Below, piece by piece: positions 1-13,500 of a stretch of 64,000 nt of DNA; the stretch's first letter is position 1; every line of letters begins with the position of its first letter. The notes under the pieces are model-generated. The model saw only the letters and a program-made list of their open reading frames with translations. It ran no database searches and had not been told where the DNA came from. A program made the translations under genes and the position numbers. The DNA comes from Fratercula arctica. Lineage: Eukaryota; Chordata; Aves; Charadriiformes; Alcidae. The DNA is taken from NCBI GenBank assembly GCA_947846985.1, contig CANTUZ010000008.1, positions 28,353,352 through 28,417,351 of the forward strand, read 5' to 3'.

Positions 1-3000
1 ATTTAATTCTATTTTATAAAAAGCACTTAAATAGGATTTACAGCTTTCAATTTTTTAATTTAAAAATAGGAAAAAGACATTACTAAGAGCATTGCTATTG
101 ATTTAACAACTGAAACTTGTGACAGTGCATACTGGGATTGGACATTTTCAGCCAGGTAGCCAGAATGTACAGAACGTCATAATAAATGAACAATATATAA
201 ATAAACAATAAAATAATAAATGAACAATAATAAACAATAAAAGCTATTATAAATCTTTTTGCATTCTTATGTTTTTCTTACATTAAAAATCAACATTTTC
301 ACTGCCAGCTCTTAAAGCATAAGACAGAACTCTACAAAGAACTGATTTTTTCTTTCATTTTCACAAAATGTATGCAATTGTTTCACACTTTGTTCAATTA
401 GACAGATGTAAATAAGAAACGTTACTGTTTGTAGGAGTACTACTGACAATGTGTTTAAAATGGATTCAAACACCTAGCAGAGTTCACTGTATGCTGCTTA
501 CATGAAATATTGCTTCTCAGCAGGACTGTAGCTCACTGTTCTATAATCTAAGTGTACCAAATGTTCTGGTATGATTTCATTTGATTTCGGTGAAAGAGGT
601 GCAAAAGGTGACAACTGAAATAATGACAAACATTTCTGTCACTGTAGAACTATCATGTTTGACTATTTTAGATGTCATTTAGACTTGTCATATCTTTAAG
701 TCTGTTGAAATTTATGCATTAAGTTGTCATGTACAATGACACTTTGATTACACTTGAATTCTGTATTCTTTTAGTTCAGTGCCTGAAAAGAGGGTATTTG
801 TCTCTAAAAGGTAAAAAAGAAATGCCATACTAGGTTTTTAATGCTAAACCCCTGAGGATATGGAGTTGGTTGGATAAGCCGATATGAACTAATGAAGATA
901 GAAGCCGATTCTGCTCACATATCTCAGAGTGAAACAGGAATAATATCAAAGTGCTGTCATTATTTCTTGTCTGAATTTCTTAGTACTGTACACAGAAGTT
1001 AAAAATTATAAACCATTGCACTTTAGCTAATAACTACTTGCTGAAGTAAACCTGAGTGCCATAAAAACATTCTTTATTTAAAGCAATAGAACTTTTACAT
1101 ACTCCTAAAGGAGCAAATACCATCTCATATTTTGCAGACTTCTCAGAGAGGAGTTGGACAGCAAATTGACACATTTTCCAGATATTGATTGTCCCTTGGT
1201 CTAGTGTTCTGTAGCCTGTTTCCTGATTTCCAAAAGTGAGTGGTCTGATTCAGAATCAATATACCACTTAAATTGTCATCTTATCAGATGTTTCTTCAAG
1301 TGAATTAAAAGAATACAGATAAAATACCAATTCTTTTACAAGTGTTCCACACTTCTCATATATGCATTTACACACCAGAAATATTATCTATTGGAATATT
1401 AAGTTTGAGAAGAATGTTACTTATGCTGCCCACAAAGCTGTGCAGATAAGACTGACAAATAGTTTTGCATCCTCTCTTTTTTAGAGAATATGAACCTTCA
1501 TAGCCAGAACATTATACATGATGTATACAGCATGTTCAATTTTTTAATTACTGAAATTGTAACACATTGAAAGGAAAACCAGAGCAGGAGAAACATAAGT
1601 CTTATTTTTGCAACATTTTAACGAGAGACTTCTTACGTGCCCACAAAGTAGACAGAATACAGCTGCAGAACTTGTATTTATATTTCAAATGTTTCTGACA
1701 GTGTTCTGAACTACAGGTACTGGGGTTTACTGTAAAGATAAACTACATGTGAGAATCAATCACATCTGTATTTATGTCTTGAACATCCAAAGTTCAAGAC
1801 TTTTTTTGTTTAGAGCTTTAGTCTGGGCTCAACAGCACACATAAAAAAACGGTATTCTAGGAGAAAGCAACAGGATGGAAAAGAAAAGTTCCGAATAACT
1901 TAATGTGTCCTATCAAAAAGTGGGAAGGCTTAGTTAAAAAACAACTTAGATACAAATTTATTAATATATTTTCTGCATATATGTATATACACACACACAT
2001 ACACAGACAGAATCATCTTGCATGTTGCTCTTTAAAGACATTAGTCTTCATACAAAATCTGATGGTTTTAGTTTATTAGGTCCTCGTCTCTATGTCCTTG
2101 AACTCATAATTCTCAGCGTGACATCACCATCAGTCATTCTAAAGATACTAATGGTATTACAGACTACCTCAGACAAGAAAACAGACAGAAGAAATTTAAA
2201 CTAATCATGCCAATCTGAATTGGGTTTTCATAAAACTGATCTTAAAACAAAGAAAATAACGCAAGGAAGAGGAATGAAACACTGGTAATCACCTAACGTT
2301 TATTTTCCTCATGATGCATGCAAATTATCTATTGGACATCGCAAATGGAATTTGGTTGCCTACAGAGAGGTGTCTAGTGCCACTTTAGACAACGTCAAGT
2401 ATCCCAGCTGGCTTCCCTTGGCTTGGGACCCCCTGACATTTTGCACGACATCTGTTAGCCCTGTGAGAATATCTTCAGTGGCCTGCAATATCTAAATTGG
2501 CACTAGACAGTGCCTAAATGTTTAGGCACCTGAAAGCCTAACCCATACTCCCTTTTGCTCTGGTCTACACCATATGAAATAAATCAGAGTATTAGCATTG
2601 TATATTAATTTTACATTGCTGTAAAAATGACAGGATAAGTAGGAAACTGAAAAACAAAAGTGGCCTTCTGCTGATTAATATTTTAATACAATAGCATTTT
2701 CAATGAAACATTATGTTCACGGGTTTGCACAAACATTCTTATACCATACTCCCAAAAAAAAGAGATTAATTTCTGTCAGCAGCACTGATTTAACACTTGA
2801 GTTGGATATCTAAGGATTTTGCTATTGTCTAACTGCATTGTTGACTATCATTCCTCCTTGTCTGAGACAAAGCTGTCAAACTTAAATACTGTGTTAGCTC
2901 ACTATAGAAAAAGGGAGGAGGGGAAAAGGATGGCAGATCAGAGTCTGGTAAGCATAGAGATAAAAACAGAACATTGTTCTTTATCTGGTATACAAAATAA

Positions 3001-6000
3001 GGATTATCAATACTGGCAGCATATGGAGGAAAAAAATATGTTATATAGAATACTTATAATGCTATATTATTATGTAATACATCTAGTAATATACTTACTG
3101 TAAGACTCTATAGCAGCTAATAGCACTATACCAGGGATGATCTTTTCATGACACTCTATTCAAAAGCTGGTCTCCAGCTTTCCTAAAGATCTGACAGGTT
3201 GCTACAAAGACCAGATGAATGCAAACAGACTGGGCAACACAGTTATTGCCAGTAAACCACCAGAGTGGTAGAAATATACTGATTACCTGAATTCTCACCA
3301 AGTTTTGCAGATGTAACAGTGTAGGAGAGTTTTAAGGATGGATCAAAGAATAGTGCTTTCAGCATATTTATGTTAATACCCCTCTAGTGTTGAAGTTATG
3401 AGAATAAAAAAAAACCAAACACCACATATAAGCTTGTAAGAGAATTAAATTAAAGCATGTTGGAGTCTGGCATCACGGGTCAAGCAAACTCAGTTAGTAT
3501 CTCATTAATGATAAAACATACCAAAGAGGATGAAGAAAAATCATGAAGGGTTCTGAAGAGGAAGCTTTCAGTTTTCAATTTCCACAGCTTATATCTGATG
3601 CAATAAAGAAGGGGACAAACTTATCAAAGCAACACTCAAGGAAAGTAGACTTACAGCAGTGATAGAATAGCGTTGAGGCTCTTACTCCTACAAAGTACCT
3701 TCCTTTGCAGAACGCTAACCTGGACAGACAAACTGATCCAATTTCGCACATTTGATTCATCCCACCTCTCAATTCAAACTTGCAAGTTCCACTTACTGCT
3801 CCAGCATTCTCTCACACAATCCAAGGAATTCAAATGTACTAGTCTTTACTCTCTGATTTACCTTCATACCAAAGCATTCTGCATAAGCAAGTAATTGAGT
3901 GAGATGAAAAGAATTCTAAAGACAAGCACTACAGAAGTGCTGGCAGCTCAGACTCCACCTTGAACAAAGACTTCAGTCCTACTGCAAACCAGTAGGAATA
4001 ATTCAAGAAAGATCAACAAAACTATGAAGAAGGAAAGTATTTTACATACACTGGAATAAAACTTTCATTAACTAACAACAGTTGTAGCACATAATTATCT
4101 ACAAATACATGGGAAATCTAAGAAGAAATGAAAATAAATTATTAGAATAGTCAAAAGGCTATAACTAAAACAAATGTCATTACAGAAAAGGAAAATGTAA
4201 CGGCACCTTTAAGCAGTGAGCTCTATTGGAAGATGGAAAATCTTCCCTGGGAAAGCCTCATTCCCTGAAAAATTTGAAATCAGGCTGAAAAGCTGATTCA
4301 AGACAATATATAAAAATAAACTGAAGCCATAAAATTGCTGAAATAATAAAAACATTATATGAATTATCCAATTTTTATATATATATATATATTTTACATT
4401 AAAGTTTTACAGAGATATGTGAGCTGCTGTACACATCACACAAAGCACAGGTGTTTTGCTAAGAAACAAAAGTCCACCTGTGCTCTTAAACATAAACCAA
4501 AACATTTTTCTATCCCATTTTAGCTTGGAACTTTGTGCAGCAATGATGATTCCACCAGGCGTATATGTAGGTGGCAAACTATGAAGGAAATTATACTGAT
4601 TTGAAGAAAAAAGTAGGTGGTCCATCATCATAATGCACTTGCCTGCCCCATCTCCTACTGCCTTATATATTAAAACTAAAAGAAAATATCATCTTTAGGT
4701 TATTTTGAATACTCCTGTGAAACTGTTGAGCAGTATATTTGAAGCAGAAAAGGACACCAAATTGTTTAACTTCTGCTTCCAACAGTCAGTTCTTTGATCA
4801 GCCGTCTTCTTAAAAGTTTCCCATGCAGAACCTGCTACAGTTAGTTTGATGTGTATGTTTTACTCCTACATTTTTTATATGAAGTTACTCATTAAGCTAT
4901 ACACCAACTTCTGAATATAAAATAAAGAACGTGAATAAAAAAGCTCAGATCAATCAGTTCTTTTAGTGCAAACTAAACTAAGAATAGTGTTTGATCTGTT
5001 TGTTTCAAAATTTATACAGTGCCTTCAGAATTAACTACCTTTCTGTCAAATATTGTTATCCTACCTCAGCTCATGAAAGGATTTCTGAAATGTAGTTTCA
5101 AGTTGACCTACATATCAGTTGCTCTTTTATGTTCTCACTTCCTGTACATGCTATTCTACTGCATACACTAGGCATCCCTACATTGCCATTGTATCGATAT
5201 CCTCTGATTAAAGAGCAGCCTAAGTACAACACCAGTAGTTACCAAGAAACTATGCAATAAAATCAATGTTACTTTTAGGATTCAATGTTATTTATATATC
5301 TCTCCATTGGGTGAGAAGCTTAAGAGTTCCTTAATTTATCATTTTTAATCTCCTTTTTCCCCTACTGATCTTTATATTCCCTCACATCCCACATTTCTTC
5401 ACAAGCCTCCTGGCAACATCCCCCAAGCAAAGGCTTCTGGAGCAGATTCTCAAGTGGAGCAATAACAGCTTTACATCAGCTGAGCATCTTTTTATTACAT
5501 ACACATTACTGATTGAAGGCAGTGTTGGCCTGTGTGCGGTGTCACTCTCTTTGCTCAGAAAAGCTGCAACTCTTCCTCCAAAATAAAACAGTCATGCCAA
5601 AAGATCCTTAAATCAAAACAATTATATTCATCAACAGAATGCAAAATTTTCAGCATTAACGGATAGCCACCAGCTGCAGTTTCACAAATGATAAAATGCA
5701 TAGTCACCATGTTTAGATGTTCCAATGAATATAGTCCTCTTTGCTGCCATCTACAGATAGATTTCAAATTTTTTAAAAAATCTACTTTTCACTTCGAGAG
5801 ATATATTTAATAGTAAGATCTCAACATGCCCTACAAACCAGCTCAACCCAAACCTCAACATATTAGAAGCTTCAGGCAAAGCTGAGCCCAAGTGATAGGT
5901 CTTCGAAAGGTATTTAGATGTTGCCACACTGCACGCTGAGTGATACTTGATCCTTGGTGTTCTGCAGCCTGTGCAAAATGCTCAGCTGGGAATTAGGTGT

Positions 6001-6640
6001 TCATGTTCCCTGTTCAATGCATGGGAAGAGTAAAGCTGTACACAGATGCCCCTCAGAAGTCAGATGAGCTGCCGAAAGCGAAAAGGAGATTCTAAATCTC
6101 TAGTATGGATATCTTAAATACCATTGCTTGAGTCCCCAGAATATCTAATGCTTAATGGTTGCAGCACTGTTATTTGATGCCTGCTCCAGACAACTCATTT
6201 CCAGTTTTGCAGCTGTATGGTCTAACTGTAAGGCTACAAAGTCAGTTTCCCTCTCTGTATAAAAATGAAACTCAGTAGACCGAAGTGGCACATTTTCAAA
6301 AATCTGACACCTCAGATGCACACTGGAGACCGCATAATTCAGTAAGAGTGCTGATCTGCATGAAATGACCGCTTGCTCGTTAAGTATACAACACTATGTC
6401 TGCTTACAGCCCAAAGTGAACATGCCACCTGATACGTAGTAAATGGATCACGTACAAAAATAACTATTAGCCTACAGGTTAGTATGCTCCTCCCAGGCAT
6501 CCTCCCTACATGGGTTTAAGCCCTCTAAACCCCTCCAAACGCTTTGCTGTAAAACGCGCTTCGCTGTGAGCGCTATCTAAGCATGAAAAGCAAGCAACAC
6601 GCAATTCAGGTAGCCCTGCCGAAACCCTTCACAGGCAACC
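1..6640. other. Intergenic region, no gene seen
   Basis: I find no convincing coding exon on either strand. The sequence is AT-rich with short simple repeats, and open frames are all under 100 codons and look random. By synteny with human 2q33 this should be the gap between the 5' end of HECW2 (off the left edge) and CCDC150. A non-coding exon of HECW2 or a lncRNA could be hidden here; sequence alone does not show one. Confidence 0.6.
4376..4392. repeat. (TA)n microsatellite
   Basis: A run of about eight TA units within AT-rich intergenic DNA. Confidence 0.85.
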
Positions 6641-7064
6641 GCCTTACAGCCGCCCTGCGACGGGAGCCGGCCCGGCTGCACGCCCCGGCCTCAGGCCACA
6701 CTCCCCCTCGCCTCTCTCCTCAGGGCCCGGCCTGGGGTCAAGCCCCGACACCCCGCTGCCCGGGGACAGCAGCCCTGCCGCCGCTGGCCGCGGCGTGAAG
6801 GGCGGGAGGGCGGCGGGGCAGGTGAGGGCCTCGCCGCCGGGAGCCGGCGGCTGCCGAGGTGTGAGGGCGGGGTGCGAGCTGCGCGGCGGAGGGTAGGGGA
6901 GAGGAGGAGAAGCAGAATCTGCCGCGCACATCCCAGGACGCCGCTCACCAGCAAAGACTGAGGCGCACCCTGACACCGGAGGGTGAGGTCGGACCCTCAG
7001 GACACCGGACCCCCGGGCACCCGCCACCTCACGCACTTGTCTTAAGCCCCGCGGACGGGGGGGG

Positions 7065-7083
7065 ACTACAGCTCCCAGGCTGC
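7065..7083 (+). promoter_or_regulatory. ZNF143 (Staf) binding site
   Basis: ACTACAGCTCCCAGGCTGC fits the long ZNF143/Staf consensus ACTACAnnTCCCAGnnTGC at every fixed position. This motif is common just upstream of start sites in CpG-island promoters. It lies about 150-300 bp upstream of the candidate CCDC150 start codons, next to an NRF1 site. Confidence 0.8.
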
Positions 7084-7100
7084 CCCGGCAGTCCGCCTGC

Positions 7101-7112
7101 TGCGCATGCGCG
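7101..7112. promoter_or_regulatory. NRF1 binding site
   Basis: TGCGCATGCGCG is a full match to the palindromic NRF1 consensus YGCGCAYGCGCR. A near-match (GCGCATGCGG core) follows at about 7173-7184. It sits 18 bp after the ZNF143 site. Confidence 0.8.
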
Positions 7113-7380
7113 CACCCCCACCCCCGCGGGGGTGCCTTGTCCCAGGTTCTGGACGGCCGCCGCGGCTGTGGGCGCGCATGCGGGGCCGGCCGCGCGGGGA
7201 GCGGGCGGGTTTGAAGGGGAGGGAGAGCCATGGCGGCGGTGAGGGTGCGGAGGGGGTGAGGGGGGGCGGCGGGCAGTGACGGGGTGTCGCAGGGCCGGGG
7301 CGGCCGCCGTGTGGGGGGTGCCTTAGGCATGGCTGGTGCGGGTCTCCTCAGGGCGGGAGAGAGAGGCCGCCGGAGCGGCA

Positions 7381-7526
7381 ATGGCCAGGCCAACCGTCAT
7401 CCCCACGAGCGTCAGGGCGACCGCGCCCGAGGCCTTCATGGTGCTCCACCTGAGGATGAGGGTGGTGGAAGAGCAAACCAACGCGCTGGTGCGAGACCTG
7501 GAGGCGCTCGGCGTCAGTGGGCAGAG
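7381..7526 (+). CDS. CCDC150: CCDC150 coding exon 1 (residues 1-48)
   Basis: Starts at ATG with G at -3 and +4 (good Kozak context). Encodes MARPTVIP then RMRVVEEQTNALVRDLEALG, conserved with the human N-terminus. Ends GGGCAGAG before gtaggg, phase 2. Upstream, ATG 7230 followed by GCGGCG and gtgagg looks like a short first exon; joined to an AG at 7358-7359 it would add ten residues in frame, so the true start may be 7230. Confidence 0.85.
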
Positions 7527-10500
7527 GTAGGGAGAAGGCAGGGGTAAGCTTTTTCCTTCTTGGAGAGGACACGCGTTTCTTGATTTTGCTTATCTTATTC
7601 CTCCTTGCACTCATTTGCCATGCTTTGCTCTTCGCTCTGTGAGGGAGGTGGTACTGGCGGAGACAGCAAGAATAGGCTACAACAACCTGGGGTCACAGGA
7701 AACCTTCCAGCACTATGAAATGTGGTTTCTAATCTAATCGCATCTGTAAGGCATATACGTGTAATGTCGGGTAGGTGCGCATACACACAGTAGGTCAGTC
7801 TTTTCTTCTTTTCAGCCTCAACCATTTCCACTCAAAAACATCAGAAAGACCTACCAGTCACCCAGCCATTAGCCCTGTGCAGGCCAGGGTAGCATTTGTG
7901 GGAGAAAATACACTGTGGAGAAACTGTGAAACACTGGTGAATCGAATGTGTCGGTTAGAGAGTGTTGTACAGACACTGAAATTAAACATCTTCCGGCTGC
8001 AGACAGAAAAGGAACTGAATCCAAAGCATGCAGGTAGTAGAAAGTTTGGGGTTTTACCACTTTTTGTTCATTGTCCCTCCATATGCTTTTTCTGTCAATG
8101 AAAGTTTTTTGCCTTTCCCTTGCGGCAGCCCAGTTGCAGCAGCGCCTGAATACAATCCACGAGGAGCACTTGCAAGAAATGAAGATTGTACAGCAAGAAG
8201 CAATGAAGTTGCGCCAACACCTAAGTGATATGAAAGAGGCTGAAGAAAAGGCAAAAGAAGAAGTTCAGAGACTGAGTACTGCTCTGGAGATTACAACTGC
8301 ATCCAAGGTACAAAAGATTATGATCTTACGGTTTCAAGTATTAACAGACTGGTTTTTAAATACATTCATCTCTGACACAGTTAAACAGAAAGTATACTCA
8401 GCTGGAAAAGGAGTTTATGATATATTGTTGGCAGTAAGGTATATTGTTGGCACTTTTGAAAATGAGAACCTGTGCTTCCAGCAATTAAAAAAAAAGAAAA
8501 TGAAAGCAAATCAAGAATAAAAATATTTGAGACTTGTAATTTTCTCATCTTTGTGACTTAAGTTCATCCTAGCTTTCGTGCATAGAGTTCTCAATAGCTT
8601 TTCTGTTTTTCTAGGAACTTTTATTTCTCTGGATTTCAGTCTTACACTTTTATTACTATCTCCCGTGAAGAGAACTTCAATGGAGTATGTCAGTCAGTCT
8701 CATTAATTGTATTAAAGAATGCGTTGCTTCTTAGTGCTTGCACTCGTATATTCAGTGCTTCAGAACAGAGAACATCAGACTGGAGATAGAAATCAAGTTC
8801 TAGGTGTTAGCGTGGCAGTTGCGTTTTATAATACCTATTGCTTTTGCAATAGTTACGAACATGAAAGGATAAAAATATCTGTTCCTTTCATCTGCTTTAG
8901 ATGGACATAGCGATTGCAGCAGAGGAACTGAGGAACACAAAACAGAAAATTAACTGTAGACTTCAGGAGGTAAGTACAAGAGCAAGAAGTAGGAGTAGGA
9001 GGCTGAATTTGACAAGTATTATTTAAAAATTTGAAGAAGATCCTTAAATACTATTCTGGGATCAATTTTGCAATGTTCACAACCCAAAGGAACCTGCCAG
9101 CCACGCTCATAACTAAATATACAGGCAAAATATCTTTTATATATGATCTCGAAGTATTTGTTCAATCTACTTAATTAGTCCTGGCTCAGAAAGTGTTTAT
9201 TTTTTCTAGCTAACAGAACAGCTGTCCCAGGAGATCAGCCTGCGGGAGTCTTTGGAGGAATCCCAAGCAACTGTGATGTGTCATGTACGGGACATGGAAA
9301 CAACAGTAGAAGCAGAACGGAAGCAGGTTTGAGAAAATTTCTGTCTTCTTTTGTATCTATTTTCATTTTCTCATCTGGGAGGAAGAACAAGAACTTGAAC
9401 GTCATTGCCAGAAACCAGTTAAAACACTTTCTAACTACAGCATTCTGTACAAATGTTGATCAGAAGAGATCAAGTAGTCAAACTTTCTGCTCAAAGTAGG
9501 ACTATCGCAAACACTGGATTGGAGCAGTGATGGTTTTGTCTAGCAGAGTTCAAGGACTGTGATTCCTTGCTGCTTTAGGTATTTTTTTTTATAGTGCTGC
9601 AGTAATGTTCCAGTTAAGATTTTTTTTTTCCTAGCATCCAATCTGAACGTTTCAAGCTTAAATTTGGGACCACTGCCCCTTCTTAAATCATTCAATACAA
9701 CTGAAAAGAGTTTGACTTCATAATCTTTGTAACTACCTCTCAGATTTGTGGGCCACAAATGGATCCTGACTTAATGTCTTCTTTACCAGGCTGAACAAGC
9801 CTCCTTATAATTGAGGTACTGACAAATAGACAGAAGGTTTAAGATGTCAACAGAATATTTTTCAGAAATTGTATTTTTTATTTATTTCTATGAGTAAGAA
9901 TGTTTTCTCCATTAATTGTCATGATGACAAAGCTAGATTTTTGTTCTCAGCTGTAGTTGTATTTAGCTATTCTGGAGTGTGCGGAGGGGCCATAGTTCAT
10001 GCTAGAAATGAACTGGCTTGCACATAATTCAAATAAACAAAACCAATCCCTTTCTCCGCATGCATACACACACAGAAGCCATGTGCAGTCACTCTTAACA
10101 CTCTGAATTCATAGCAACAGTTTAGAAAGGATAAAATAAAGTAAGTAGCAAAGTACCAATACTTGAATAACTAAGGGGTTTTTTTTGATTTTTTGATGAT
10201 CATCACGGTCTCTTTTTTCTTGAAATATGCACAGTTCTGTTAGAAATTACTAGATATTTTTCCTACATGCCTTTTATTATCTTTGTGTTCTTCTACAGCA
10301 GAAGCAGAAAAATGATGAATACATTATTGAACTATATGAATTATATATCATGTGAGAAGCAAAGGCTTACTTTAATTCATCTAGCCCTTTCTGATGGTTA
10401 TAGTTGACCCTGTGGTATATTTATTAGTTAGTGTTAAAACAAAAAAAATTCCTCACAAAATGGCATGAGACAGACCTGTTAAGTGTCTTGAGTGTTGCAT

Positions 10501-13500
10501 TCACCTTCTTCTTTTACACCTTGATCTTTTCTGTAGTCTCTAATTCTGAAAACTTGTTAGTTTCTGCCTGTCATGTAAAGATGACTGTAAGCACACATAC
10601 ACGGCGTTACATATAGAAATTGAGTTGCTTGCCATAAAAGTCTTCTGCGTAAGAGTGGGACAAGCAGAAAGAGAGGAGAAGCTGATCAGGCTATATCTTT
10701 TCCAGTTAGATCAACTTTGTAGGCTCTGAAATTTGCTTAGGTTTGCCTGACTGAATTACGCATCTTAAAGAATAATCTGTGATATCATTGCAGGTACAGA
10801 TATTACAGCAGGACTGCCAAGAGTTGCGTAAAGATGTCCAGCTGACACGATTTAGGCAGCAAGAGGAGGAGGAAAGAACTGCCCAACTGGAGCAACAGTG
10901 CATACAACTGAAAGCTGAGCTGGGTATGACAGTGGGTTCTTGTCATATGTTTTTAGCACTTCTCTCACTGCTGAGAGAAAACAAGCACTGAGGTCCTCCG
11001 GACCTGTGGCAGGTGTACCAGTCAACAGGAATGGAGGGCAGCTTAAGAGGTGATGAAATATTAAAAGGCCTTTAGTTTGCATGTGATGTTTCTAAAGCCT
11101 CTTCTTACCTAGAGGAAACTAACAATAGTGGTAATCAGGGTAATGAATACACAACAATAATATGAAAAGATTCCATTAGCATAAATTCTTTTCAGAGGAA
11201 ACTTCATCTAGCAAGTGACCATTAAGACATGATTCCTGAACTGATGTGCAAGTAGAATGCCCATTGCTGTTGAGTCTTTTTGCAGCTGATTAAAAAAATG
11301 TGCTCTATTAAACATCAGAATAAGGACAAGCATCTTGGACAAGCCTCTAGTTGATCTCATTTAGATTCCCAGTCTACTAATGTGAAAGTAGCTGCTTATA
11401 AGGAAGCTAAGTGGCTTTTAATGCACTCCAGGGTAGGGGGAAGATCCATATTGTCAAAATTAAAGGTAAATGTTCCTAACCTAAAGTCTATTCCTTATTC
11501 CCAAATAACTCACAGTAACCATGCCTAAATCGTAGGATAGTTATTTTCTTGTGATCCTTCCCTCAGGACCTATTTCAGATTTCTAGCTACTCCTTTTACA
11601 GAAGTGTTCCTGTTTCTCATATGTTTTGTTCGTTATTCTGTGAACCACACATGCGATAATTAACCTGTTGCTCACAAAAGGCAGCATTTCTGCATAAGGC
11701 ATGGCAAGAGGAGAGAAACTTGTCATGTTGTGGCAGAGTTGGCTGAATGGGGGATAATGATGGCAGAAGAATTCTTTCCTTCAGAACAAATCCATATGCA
11801 AATGGCAAATTTAAATGAGAAGTACAAATTTTCTTTACTTATGTATCAATTAATTCTGCTTTTTCTTTTTGTTAATTGAAGGAACTTTTGAGCAATCCTT
11901 TGATGATAGCTTGGATGTCATAATATTTTTGGCTAGATTTCCTTCCCTATCCTGCTCAGGCTGAACTGTCTCTTCTTGTTTTCCTTTTCTTCTAGTATGT
12001 TATATAGCACAGCAGAGTAAGAGGCTAGCTATTCTAGGCAGGTTGATTCAAATTCCAACAAAAATACTTCTGCTTTTAGATCTGTATGGTTTAAGTAGGT
12101 ACCTAACTATCGTTCTTTGTCAATGCACAAAAACTTGTAAAGTTGCACATGGGCTGTGGGTTATAGTCAGGACAAATGAGTTGCTTACATGCTAGACAGC
12201 TGAATAAGAGACTGACTTTGAGAGAGAGAGAGAGATTTGATGTGCTGAAGCAATCACAGAAGTGGTATGTGTAGGAGATTGGCATGATGGCATGCTTAAT
12301 TTTAAAATTAAATAAATTATAATGAAAGTAATTATGCTGAAGTACTGAAGTTATCAAGAAGAAAACATTTGTAGAAGTCTTACCTGTTTGTGGCATATTC
12401 AGTAACTTAGCTAAACTCAAACATTAAATCAAAATGTCACCTTTTAAAATTACCTAACAGATAACAAAGCATGTCCTGATGTTATTTTCTATTTTTAGAC
12501 TCCAGGAACTGTATTATTTCCCAGCTTGATGAAGAAGTGAAAGTAAGTTTTTAAACAAGTATTGATGAGGAATATAGCTAAATGAAGATCAGAACAGCCT
12601 ATATGGGGTCTTTCAAATGTGCCACACTTCAGAGGCAGAATTTTTACGTGGATGAGTGCCAAATGTGACCAAGACTATAACCATTTTGTGTCTTATTTTA
12701 TTATGTTACCATTTGGGTTTGCCCTGCTTATGTTTTGAAAGATTAACTTTCATATTCTACCGGAATATCAAAACAGTGGTATGAATGCCTTCCCTGGAAT
12801 GCTAGAACTGACCACGAAACACAGTTGTGGTAGCACAAGTATTGCATACAAAAGAGACAAATAGATCGGTGAATAATACTACAGAATAGTCAGAACCTTG
12901 ATCAATTGCATACTAAGTGGGTAAAGAGATATGCTTACTGCCTAGGTAGGGACTGTGTTTGCTGTCTGAAGTCTCTGAAAGAGTAAGTTTCAGTGAAGGT
13001 GAGGTAAAAGTTCAGCTTAGATGTGGAGTCTCACAGTGCTGGCACAGGATTCCTTCAATTGTGAATTGTACCAGTTCTGTCAGGGAGATTTTTTAAGTTC
13101 AGAAGTACTGAGATTAATTGTAGTAGAGACTAATAAATTTGAGCTCAGAAGTGTATGAAGTCACCTTCAACTTTTAAGAGCTAAGTTAGAGCAGGTAGCA
13201 CTTTGGTTATTATTTCAAGGTATATTTCAGAAAGAGGCTTGTACTATAGGAACCATGTCAGTATTTGCAAGAGCACATAGCCATGTGACAATAGCTTAAA
13301 GGAAATAGGCAAGTATGAAACAAAGACTTAATGATTGTGAAGTGCCTGCCTAAATGACATTTAAATTTTTTCTTAGTGGATGTTCTGTTTTATTGCCCCT
13401 TAGAATGCACAGCTGTCCTTTAGCAGACAATGCAAAGAGAACCTGCAACTTCAGTCTAAAATGACTGCCCTGCGAGAAACAGCAGAGAAAGTACAGGTAA

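Larger units (their letters stand above)
6640..7560. promoter_or_regulatory. CCDC150: CpG island covering the CCDC150 promoter
   Basis: The sequence switches abruptly from AT-rich to GC-rich with very many CpG dinucleotides, then back to AT-rich within the first CCDC150 intron. There is no clear TATA box. This is the usual architecture of a broadly used vertebrate promoter. Long open frames on both strands here (up to about 250 codons on the minus strand) result from low stop-codon frequency in GC-rich DNA and are not called as genes. Confidence 0.85.

Noticed and set aside
6644..7393. 249-codon ORF on the minus strand and several ORFs on both strands in the first CpG island
   Set aside because: Pro/Arg/Ala-rich translations typical of GC-rich DNA, overlapping the CCDC150 promoter and first exon on the other strand.
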